The notes under the pieces were generated by a model. It ran no database searches. It was given only the letters and a program-made list of their open reading frames with translations, and was not told where the DNA came from. A stretch of 5,743 nucleotides of DNA, from assembly GCA_017409645.1 (NCBI GenBank), contig JAFQSI010000349.1:1-5743 (forward strand), in the 5' to 3' direction. Positions 1-5,261 of the stretch are shown here, piece after piece. Source of the stretch: Oscillospiraceae bacterium (GTDB lineage: Bacteria > Bacillota > Clostridia > Oscillospirales > Oscillospiraceae). The translations under genes and the position numbers were made by a program. Every line of letters begins with the position of its first letter. Position 1 is the first letter of the stretch.

Positions 1-748
1 TCAGGACCTGGCAGTCTGCAGCAGAGAGCATCTTGCCTGCGTAGGCGTCGTCAGCGTTGATGACGCCCCGGGCACAGCGCCTGAACAGCCGGGCCTTGGT
101 CATGCAGTAGTGGTCCATGGTCTTGTGGAAATCCAGATGGTCCTCGGTCAGATTGGTAAAGGCCGCGGCATCGAACCGCACGCCCCCCACACGGTCCAGG
201 GCGATGGCGTGGGAGGAGACTTCCATGACCACATGGGTGCAGCCAGAGTCGCGCATCCGGGCGAACAGGCCCTGCAGCTCGAAGCTCTCGGGGGTGGTCC
301 GCTCGGTGGGCAGGACCTCGTCGCCGATCATGTTGGCGGTGGTGCCGATCAGGCCCACCTTCGCGCCCAGGGTCTTCTCCAGAACATGCTTGAGGATCAA
401 GGTGACGGAGGTCTTGCCGTTGGTGCCGGTGACGCCCACCATCTTCATGGAGGCAGCGGGATGGCCGTAGAAATTGCAACCGATCAGCGCCAGAGCCTGC
501 CGGTCGGACTCCACCAGCACATAGGGGACGGTTTCCTCGGGCTTCTTCGCGGTGACAATCACCGCCGCGCCCTTTTCCATAGCCATGGGGATGAAGCGGT
601 TCCCGTCGGCGGCAAAGCCCGTGACGGCCACGAACAGACCGCCCTTTGCCACCTTCCGGGAATCATAGGCCACATGGTCCACGTCCAGCTCCATGCTGAC
701 GTTGGAGCCCAGGATGGGGATATCCTTCAGTAATTCGCGTAATTTCAT
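1..748 (-). CDS. murE: UDP-N-acetylmuramoyl-tripeptide synthetase MurE, N-terminal and central part (cut by the window edge)
   Basis: This is the cytoplasmic Mur ligase that uses ATP to add the third residue of the stem peptide (meso-diaminopimelate or lysine) to UDP-MurNAc-L-Ala-D-Glu. The frame is open from ATG 748 to the window edge, giving 249 codons of the usual roughly 480-500. The N-terminal UDP-MurNAc-binding region shows YDSRKVAKGGLFVAVTG at residues 28-44. The ATP-binding P-loop GTNGKT is at 108-113, followed by TTPE at 151-154, MEVSSHA at 175-181 and TNLTEDHLDFH at 198-208. K218 in the MTKARLF segment is the expected carbamylated lysine. The C-terminal domain, with the motif that decides DAP or lysine specificity, lies outside, so the substrate cannot be read here. 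The start is supported by AGAAGGAG at 754-761, with AAGGAG 5 nt from the ATG. The gene begins 19 bp after the PBP stop and is probably cotranscribed with it. The family call is very secure. Confidence 0.97.
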   Translation of the reverse strand, partial: MKLRELLKDIPILGSNVSMELDVDHVAYDSRKVAKGGLFVAVTGFAADGNRFIPMAMEKGAAVIVTAKKPEETVPYVLVESDRQALALIGCNFYGHPAASMKMVGVTGTNGKTSVTLILKHVLEKTLGAKVGLIGTTANMIGDEVLPTERTTPESFELQGLFARMRDSGCTHVVMEVSSHAIALDRVGGVRFDAAAFTNLTEDHLDFHKTMDHYCMTKARLFRRCARGVINADDAYAGKMLSAADCQVL

Positions 749-767
749 TGGTACTCCTTCTGAGGTC

Positions 768-3086
768 CTAATCCCGGACCTCTGGATCTGCAAAGGTTAT
801 GGTCACGGTGCGGCCCGGCTCCACCGCAGTTCCCACGGGGATATCCTGCAGCTGCACCAGCAGCGGGCGGTCAAAATCGGGGTTCCCAGCCGTGCGCAGG
901 GTGAGCCCCGCGTCGGCGGCGGCCTTCGCCGCCTGGGCCGGGGTCATGCCGGAAAAATCCGGCACCGCAGCGGTGTCGGGGATCTCCTCCCCCAGGTAGA
1001 TGAGGACCTGGCTCCCCTGCTCCAGCGTTGTCCCGGCTCCGGGCAGCTGGGCAGTCACCTGCCCGTCGTCTCCCCGGAAAACTGCGCTCAGTCCCGCTTC
1101 CGCAAGAGCCGCCTCCGCTTCCTTCCCAGTCAGGCCCGTCAGGTCGGGGACCTGGGCCAGCCGGGGCTGTTCCGCCCTGGACACCTCCAGGTACGGCAGG
1201 ATGTCTGCCATCACCGCCCCCACCGTGGGGGCCGCCATGACGCCGCCGGAGATGTAGATCCCCGTGGAGGCGTCGGGAGTGTCCAGTGCCACTAATATAA
1301 TATACCGCGGATCGTCCATCGGCGCAAGCCCCACAAATGACACGATTTTATCCCGGACCCTTTGTCCATTCTCATCAAAAACGTCAATTTTCTCGCTGGT
1401 CCCCGTCTTTCCGCCCACCCGGTAGCCGGAAACTGCCGCATTTTTCGCGGTCCCCTCGGCCACCACGGACTCGATCAGGCCGCACATGATCTTTGAAGTC
1501 TCTTCGCTGATGGGCCGTCCCAGCACCGTCGGCTCCTGCTTCAGCAGGGTTCTGCCGTCATGATCGATGACCTCCGAGACGATGTACGGCTCCAGCAGAT
1601 ACCCGCCGTTGACCACCGCGGACACCGCCCGGACCAGCTGCAATGGGGTGATCTTGAAGGTCTGTCCGAAGGAGCCGGAGGTCAAGGACGCCGTGCCCCA
1701 TTTGTCCGTATCCACGATCAGCTCTTTGGAAAAGAAGACGCCGCCGCTTTCTCCGGCCAGGTCGATACCGGTCTTTTCCAGGATCCCGAATTTTTGCACA
1801 TACTCATAAAACCGCTCTCCCCCCAGCTTCAGCCCGATGTGGGCAAAGGCCAGGTTGCAGGAATTTTGAAGGGCCTGGGCGGTGGTCTGTCCGCCGTGGC
1901 CCTGGTGCCGCCAGCAGTGCAGGAGCTGGCTCCGTCCGGGGATCTGCTCGGCGCCGGAGCAGGAAAAATGGCTGTCCAGCGTCACGGCGCCGCAGTCGAT
2001 GGCGGCGGCCAGGGTGATGGTCTTAAACGTAGAGCCCGGCTCATAGCCGTCGGAGATGCAGCGGTTGCGCCACTGCTTCAGCCGGGCTGCCACCAGTGCA
2101 TCCCGGTATTTCGCCTTTCCGGCGGCATATTCCGGTGAATCCTCCGGATGGCGCAGGTAATCCAGCTGCAACGCTTCCAGCTGTGCATCCACAGTCTCGT
2201 CGCCGATCTCGAGATAGGCATTGGGATCATAGCTGCCCAGTGTCGCCATGGCCAGGATCTCTCCGGTATCCACATCCATCACGATGCCGAAGGCACCGTT
2301 GCGGACGGCATAGCGCTCCACCGCCAGCTCCATCTGATTTTCCAGCGCCTGCTGGACCGCCGCGTCGATGGTGGTCACCACATCGGCCCCGGGCTGGCCC
2401 AGCAGATACTGCTCCACGGAGAAGGGCATATCCATCTCATTGTTGCCCTTGGTGGTGACGGTCCTCCCGGCCTCGCCGGAGAGATAGGCGTCGTAGCTGG
2501 CTTCGATGCCCTCAGCGCCCTCGTTGGACGCATTGGTGAAGCCGATGACCTGGGCAGCCAGGGAGCCATAGGGATAATACCGCTGGGAGTTGGGCTCCAG
2601 ATGGATGCCCTCGATGCCCGTCTCCTCAATGTAGGCCCGGATCTGCGCCGCGGTATCCTCCTCCACCCGGTCAGCGATCAGGTGGTAGCGCAGGCTTTTG
2701 TCCCGGGCCAGCTTTTTGACCCGCTCCCCGTCCACCTCCAGGATCCCGGAAAGGGCGCTGGCCATGCCCTCAATGTCTGCCCCGGTCTGCTCCAGCTCCC
2801 GGGGGTCTATGTACACATGCTCCACCGTTTTCGATCCGGCGAGGATGTTCATGTTCCGGTCGTAGATCACGCCCCGGGCCGACGCCGTGACCGTCGTCCG
2901 GGATTGGTTGCACAGCGCCAGGGCGGAATAGACGTCGTAGGACGTCACCATCAGCCCGAACAGGCGCACCGTCACCGGCAAAAATGCCGCCGCACCCAGC
3001 ACCGCCATCACGAATCGGATCCGGCGCTGCTGCCCGGAATCTGCCCGGATGCGGCGGTAGCTTGATTTTCTTCGTTTTTCCCCCAT
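768..3086 (-). CDS. spoVD/ftsI: Class B penicillin-binding protein (SpoVD/FtsI type) with two PASTA domains
   Basis: This is a membrane-anchored DD-transpeptidase that cross-links peptidoglycan, at the division septum or in the spore cortex. With start ATG 3086 it is 772 aa. A basic cytoplasmic tail (1-24) is followed by one transmembrane segment at about 25-47. The dimerisation/pedestal domain runs from about 65 to 240 (RGVIYDRN at 71-78, YPYGSLAAQVIGF at 171-183). The transpeptidase domain carries S352 in STFK (352-355), S409-C410-N411 and K560-T-G-T. PASTA repeats lie at about 645-700 and 707-766. The CSGAEQIPGR and CWRHQGHGG segments are typical of SpoVD-like proteins. An extra charged stretch at about 288-340 precedes the active-site serine. 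The alternative starts ATG 3116 and TTG 3119 lie directly against a strong hairpin and have no free Shine-Dalgarno, so 3086 is preferred. This is the only PBP between ftsL and murE here, so it may be the division enzyme, the sporulation enzyme or both; the sequence does not settle that. Confidence 0.95.
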   Translation of the reverse strand: MGEKRRKSSYRRIRADSGQQRRIRFVMAVLGAAAFLPVTVRLFGLMVTSYDVYSALALCNQSRTTVTASARGVIYDRNMNILAGSKTVEHVYIDPRELEQTGADIEGMASALSGILEVDGERVKKLARDKSLRYHLIADRVEEDTAAQIRAYIEETGIEGIHLEPNSQRYYPYGSLAAQVIGFTNASNEGAEGIEASYDAYLSGEAGRTVTTKGNNEMDMPFSVEQYLLGQPGADVVTTIDAAVQQALENQMELAVERYAVRNGAFGIVMDVDTGEILAMATLGSYDPNAYLEIGDETVDAQLEALQLDYLRHPEDSPEYAAGKAKYRDALVAARLKQWRNRCISDGYEPGSTFKTITLAAAIDCGAVTLDSHFSCSGAEQIPGRSQLLHCWRHQGHGGQTTAQALQNSCNLAFAHIGLKLGGERFYEYVQKFGILEKTGIDLAGESGGVFFSKELIVDTDKWGTASLTSGSFGQTFKITPLQLVRAVSAVVNGGYLLEPYIVSEVIDHDGRTLLKQEPTVLGRPISEETSKIMCGLIESVVAEGTAKNAAVSGYRVGGKTGTSEKIDVFDENGQRVRDKIVSFVGLAPMDDPRYIILVALDTPDASTGIYISGGVMAAPTVGAVMADILPYLEVSRAEQPRLAQVPDLTGLTGKEAEAALAEAGLSAVFRGDDGQVTAQLPGAGTTLEQGSQVLIYLGEEIPDTAAVPDFSGMTPAQAAKAAADAGLTLRTAGNPDFDRPLLVQLQDIPVGTAVEPGRTVTITFADPEVRD

Positions 3087-3098
3087 GGGACCACCCGG

Positions 3099-3107
3099 CC
3101 TTTCCTT
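3099..3107 (-). promoter_or_regulatory. Ribosome binding site favouring the PBP start at 3086
   Basis: The minus strand reads AAGGAAAGG here. GAAAGG (3099-3104) matches the 5' part of the ideal GAAAGGAGG. It ends 12 nt before ATG 3086, which is about 9 nt when aligned to the end of the full anti-SD pairing. The upstream starts at 3116 and 3119 have no comparable site outside the adjacent hairpin. The match is moderate, so the start choice is likely but not certain. Confidence 0.5.
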
Positions 3108-3117
3108 CGATAGCATC

Positions 3118-3151
3118 AATGGGCAGCAGGGGTGTCCCCCCTCTGCCCATT
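3118..3151 (-). other. Strong stem-loop in the ftsL-PBP intergenic region
   Basis: The minus-strand RNA can form a 9-bp outer stem, AATGGGCAG with CTGCCCATT. One bulged base follows, then a 5-bp inner stem (AGGGG with CCCCT) and a short loop. No T-run follows on either strand, so it is not a classic intrinsic terminator. It fills much of the 101-bp gap between ftsL and the PBP and ends one base before ATG 3116. Possible roles are mRNA processing or stability, partial attenuation, or a translation control element. The structure is clear; the function is inferred. Confidence 0.6.
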
Positions 3152-3187
3152 GTTTCTATGCCATATTCTATCGGCCGGATTGCCCGG

Positions 3188-3652
3188 TTATGCGAAAAAC
3201 TGCCGCAGCTCCATCAAGACGGAATCCCACCAGCTCACCTGGGGGACCTCCACCGTCTCAGCGGGGACCTCCACCCGGACGTGGACAGCCTCCTCCGCGG
3301 GGATCATGCCCATGGATTCGGCAGCCACGCGGACCTCATTGAGATCATAGCCCGCCTGGTAGCGCTCGAGCAGCATCTGCTCCTGCAGTTCCAGGACGGT
3401 CAGCTGCGTCTGAAGCTCATGGACCTGGGAAGCGGCGCCCGCCACCTGGATCATGCCGACCAGCATCAGCACCGCCAGCACCACGGCCACGGCCGAGCCC
3501 AGGAAGGCGATGGGGTCGAAGGGGATGGGCATACGCTTTTCGGGTTTCTTGTATTTGGGAAGCGCCGCACCACGCTTCTGCTCCTCCAGCTTGGGGGCCG
3601 CGGAACCAAAGGTGTAGTAGCGCACATATCGATCATTCATTTTGCGTGCCAT
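3188..3652 (-). CDS. ftsL: FtsL-like cell division protein (bitopic, coiled coil)
   Basis: This 154-aa protein has the build of FtsL/DivIC septum-formation proteins. It has a charged cytoplasmic tail of about 46 residues, one hydrophobic segment at about 48-71 (IAFLGSAVAVVLAVLMLVGM), then a heptad-like helix at about 76-100 (VHELQTQLTVLELQEQMLLE). A short extracytoplasmic tail includes YDLNEVRVAAESMGM at 102-116. FtsL proteins join DivIC/FtsB and regulate the septal synthase at the division site. Primary sequence is poorly conserved in this family, so the call rests on topology, size and position between rsmH and the PBP. The start ATG 3652 is backed by AAAGGAG at 3662-3668, 9 nt upstream. 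The gene begins 24 bp after the rsmH stop and ends in TAA. The C-terminal WWDSVLMELRQFFA (141-154) is amphipathic and hydrophobic; I do not recognise a role for it. Confidence 0.85.
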   Translation of the reverse strand: MARKMNDRYVRYYTFGSAAPKLEEQKRGAALPKYKKPEKRMPIPFDPIAFLGSAVAVVLAVLMLVGMIQVAGAASQVHELQTQLTVLELQEQMLLERYQAGYDLNEVRVAAESMGMIPAEEAVHVRVEVPAETVEVPQVSWWDSVLMELRQFFA

Positions 3653-3676
3653 GGGGCATCGCTCCTTTGCTATGGG

Positions 3677-4612
3677 TTACAGTTTTTCACAGACCCGAAG
3701 CTTGGCGCTGCGGGCTCTGGGGTTGCGTTCCAGCTCTTCCGGGCCGGAGACGATGGGCTTCTTGCTGATCAGCTTGACCTTGGGCTTGTTGCCGCAGATG
3801 CACACCGGGAAATTCGGCGGGCAGGTGCAGCCCTTGGCGTTCGCCGCCATGCCGTTCTTCACCAACCGGTCCTCCAGGGAGTGGAAGGTGATGATGGCGA
3901 GCCTGCCCTTTTTGTTCAGCTTGGGGACGGCAACTTCCAGAACTCTGCCCACCGCGCCCAGCTCGTCGTTGACGGCGATGCGGATGGCCTGGAAGGACCG
4001 CTTGGCAGGGTGCTGCTTCTCCCGCAGGGCTGCAGGCGGCATGGCGGAGCGGATCACGTCCACCAGCTCCAGGGTAGTCTCGATGGGCTTTTCGACCCTT
4101 CTGCGGTCGATGGCCGCGGCGATCTGGGGCGCGTAGCGCTCCTCGCCGTATTCATAGAGGATCCGGCGCAGCTCCTCCCTCGGCCAGGTGTTGACCACCT
4201 CGTGGGCGGTCAGGGAATCCTCGGAGTTCATGCGCATATCCAGGGGCGCGTCCGCCATGTAGCTGAATCCCCGCTCCGCCTCGTCAAGCTGGGGGGAGGA
4301 AACGCCCAGATCCAGCAAAATGCCGTCGACGCCCTCAATGCCTAAGTTCTCCAGCACCTCGTCGAGCTGGCTGAAATTGCTGTGGACCAGCGTCACCCGG
4401 TCTGCCCAGGGGGCCAGCCGCTCGGAAGCGGCCTTCAGGGCCTTGGGGTCCCGGTCAATGCCGATGAGCCGTCCGGTGGTGAGCCGGGCCGCGATCTGGG
4501 AAGAGTGTCCGGCGCCGCCCAGGGTGCCGTCCACGTAGATGCCGTCGGGTTTGATATTCAGTGCCTGGATGCATTCATCCAGCAAAACGGAAACATGATA
4601 AAATTCACTCAC
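3677..4612 (-). CDS. rsmH: 16S rRNA (cytosine(1402)-N(4))-methyltransferase RsmH (MraW)
   Basis: RsmH is a SAM-dependent enzyme that methylates N4 of C1402 in the 16S rRNA decoding centre. The protein is 311 aa, normal for the family. N-terminal FYHVSVLLDE (4-13) leads into the SAM-binding motif VDGTLGGAGHS at 27-37. GIDRDPKAL follows at 51-59, then LLDLGVSSPQLDEAERGFSY at 99-118 and PLDMRM at 123-128. HPAKRSFQAIRIAVNDEL at 201-218 and ITFHSLEDRLVK at 241-252 are also family hallmarks. A CTC/CIC cysteine group (C262, C264, C271, C273) precedes the terminal NPRARSAKLRV. The start is GTG 4612, whose first bases overlap the mraZ TGA stop as GTGA, with GGAGG (4623-4627) 10 nt upstream. This suggests translational coupling to mraZ. 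The frame stays open upstream to 4804, but those 64 extra residues lie inside mraZ and do not resemble RsmH. Confidence 0.97.
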   Translation of the reverse strand: MSEFYHVSVLLDECIQALNIKPDGIYVDGTLGGAGHSSQIAARLTTGRLIGIDRDPKALKAASERLAPWADRVTLVHSNFSQLDEVLENLGIEGVDGILLDLGVSSPQLDEAERGFSYMADAPLDMRMNSEDSLTAHEVVNTWPREELRRILYEYGEERYAPQIAAAIDRRRVEKPIETTLELVDVIRSAMPPAALREKQHPAKRSFQAIRIAVNDELGAVGRVLEVAVPKLNKKGRLAIITFHSLEDRLVKNGMAANAKGCTCPPNFPVCICGNKPKVKLISKKPIVSGPEELERNPRARSAKLRVCEKL

Positions 4613-5037
4613 AGGCCGATCGCCTCCAGGGATGCCAACAGTTTTTCGGGGGTGAGGGCCTCCTGCTCGAAGGCCATGTAGTGTGCCTGGTCCCAGATCT
4701 CCGCCTGACCGGCCCGGCCCACGATGACAACGTCCCGGCCGATGCCGGCGTAGTCCATCAGGCTCTGGGTCAGGGTGAAGCGGAACTGCTTGTCGGGATT
4801 GCACTCGGTGGCGTAGATGAACAGCAGGCTGGTCGCACCGGACTTCTGGGCGATGGGCAGCTGATCGTATTTATCCGTCAGTCTCTGCCAGCCCTCCTCG
4901 GTGTAGACGGTGAGACAGCGGTGACCGCAGTTGACGCCGATGGTCACATAGAACGTGCCGCCCAGCTCGCCGCGCAGCTTCGCGGGAACGAACAGACGGT
5001 TCTTGTCGTCCAGCTTTGCGGGATACTTGCCGATCAT
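4609..5037 (-). CDS. mraZ: Transcriptional regulator MraZ
   Basis: MraZ is a DNA-binding protein of the AbrB/SpoVT swapped-hairpin class that regulates its own dcw operon. The 142-aa length is typical. Two tandem domains are visible. The first has DDKNRLFVPAKLR at residues 10-22. The second has DKQFRFTLTQSL at 82-93, followed by YAGIGRDVVIVGRAGQAEIW at 96-115. Both DxxxR signatures are kept (D10/R14 and D82/R86), but the usual glycine before the arginine is N13 in the first and F85 in the second. Start ATG 5037 is chosen because AGGAGGTGA lies 8 nt upstream and IGKYPAKLDDKNR matches the usual MraZ N-terminus. An in-frame GTG at 5076 would fall about 8-10 nt from the predicted transcript start and adds non-family residues. 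The gene heads the operon and overlaps rsmH by 4 bp. Confidence 0.97.
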   Translation of the reverse strand: MIGKYPAKLDDKNRLFVPAKLRGELGGTFYVTIGVNCGHRCLTVYTEEGWQRLTDKYDQLPIAQKSGATSLLFIYATECNPDKQFRFTLTQSLMDYAGIGRDVVIVGRAGQAEIWDQAHYMAFEQEALTPEKLLASLEAIGL

Positions 5038-5042
5038 GCGTC

Positions 5043-5051
5043 TCACCTCCT
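5043..5051 (-). promoter_or_regulatory. Strong Shine-Dalgarno of mraZ, decides its start
   Basis: The minus strand reads AGGAGGTGA, a near-perfect anti-16S match, with AGGAGG ending 8 nt before ATG 5037. This fixes the mraZ start at 5037 rather than the in-frame GTG at 5076. Confidence 0.9.
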
Positions 5052-5060
5052 CCATTTTGA

Positions 5061-5089
5061 TACCCTTTTGCTCCACTTTGCACCACTTA
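5061..5089 (-). promoter_or_regulatory. Probable MraZ operator: three boxes at 10-bp spacing
   Basis: On the minus strand the boxes TAAGTGG (5089-5083), AAAGTGG (5079-5073) and AAAAGGG (5069-5063) repeat with an exact 10-bp period, each followed by a 3-nt spacer. A fourth degenerate box, AAAATGG (5058-5052), sits 11 bp further on. MraZ proteins are known to bind short direct repeats on one face of the helix near their own promoter: AAAGTG-type boxes with 3-nt spacers in Mollicutes and TGGG-type boxes in E. coli. The array begins between the -10 element and the predicted transcript start and runs into the leader, a good place for autorepression. The repeats are seen directly; binding is inferred. 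Confidence 0.75.
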
Positions 5090-5090
5090 T

Positions 5091-5119
5091 ACTATACTAC
5101 CACTCCCCCAAAAAATCAA
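5091..5119 (-). promoter_or_regulatory. Sigma-A-type promoter of the dcw operon
   Basis: The minus strand carries TTGATT (-35, 5114-5119), a 17-bp spacer and TATAGT (-10, 5091-5096). Transcription should begin near 5084-5086, giving a leader of roughly 47 nt before mraZ. Upstream, T-tract CGG AAA at 5127-5137 resembles the promoter-proximal part of an UP element at the right distance. No comparable promoter is seen at the short gaps further down, so this one probably drives mraZ through murE. Confidence 0.8.
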
Positions 5120-5128
5120 CGACAGATT

Positions 5129-5153
5129 TCCGAAAAATGAAATTTTTTTCGGA
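5129..5153. repeat. AT-rich inverted repeat upstream of the dcw promoter
   Basis: TCCGAAAAA (5129-5137) and TTTTTCGGA (5145-5153) form a perfect 9-bp inverted repeat with a 7-nt loop. With G-T pairs it can be extended outward to about 5124-5158. It lies 10 bp upstream of the -35 element. It could be a weak transcript end for clp, a protein-binding palindrome, or simply an AT-rich UP-type region. The sequence does not choose among these. Confidence 0.5.
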
Positions 5154-5177
5154 GATTTTCTCTGGGTTTCCAATAAA

Positions 5178-5191
5178 CGAACGGTTGTTCG
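5178..5191. promoter_or_regulatory. LexA (SOS) box-like palindrome
   Basis: CGAAC GGTT GTTCG has perfect arms of the Gram-positive LexA box, CGAAC-N4-GTTCG. The centre departs from the preferred RNRY at one position. It lies about 95-105 bp upstream of the predicted dcw transcript start and about 70-85 bp after the clp stop. I see no promoter directly overlapping it, so a role in LexA control is possible but unproven. Confidence 0.4.
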
Positions 5192-5229
5192 ATAACTTTT
5201 GTAGAAAAATCGGTCGAAATATGCGCAGG

Positions 5230-5247
5230 GGCGGCCCATCGGCCGCC
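5230..5247 (-). terminator. GC-rich hairpin after the clp stop, possible weak terminator
   Basis: GGCGGCC and GGCCGCC form a perfect 7-bp stem with a 4-nt loop, 14 nt past the clp stop codon. In the minus-strand reading direction no immediate T-run follows; the nearest T-rich stretch is about 20 nt later. It may mark or stabilise the clp transcript end, but it is not a textbook intrinsic terminator. Confidence 0.4.
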
Positions 5248-5261
5248 TCCACGGAATTTTT

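Noticed and set aside
3152..3187. Possible sporulation (sigma-E) promoter before the PBP, from a CATAGAAA sequence
   Set aside because: Only 6 of 8 bases fit a CATACAAT-type -10, and no -35 element is found at the required spacing.
3166..3187. Small CCGG...CCGG inverted repeat after ftsL
   Set aside because: The stem is only 4 bp in GC-rich sequence, easily due to chance.
2984..4345. Long plus-strand open frame of 453 codons, and similar ones at 2148-3065, 4561-5454 and 110-733
   Set aside because: They are antisense to clearly recognised genes (PBP, ftsL, rsmH, mraZ, murE). Their translations are rich in His, Gly, Arg and Gln with no domain, as expected from the reverse of GC-rich coding sequence.
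4613..4804. Possible 64-residue N-terminal extension of RsmH
   Set aside because: It lies wholly inside mraZ in another frame and is Arg/Gly/Pro-rich. GTG 4612 has a GGAGG site and gives the normal RsmH N-terminus.
5038..5076. Upstream GTG start for mraZ at 5076
   Set aside because: It would start about 8-10 nt from the predicted transcript start, lacks a ribosome binding site, and its added residues overlap the operator boxes and the strong Shine-Dalgarno.
5230..5261. Plus-strand intrinsic terminator formed by the GC hairpin and the following T-run
   Set aside because: The T-run (5257-5262) is about 10 nt from the stem, and there is no plus-strand gene for it to terminate.
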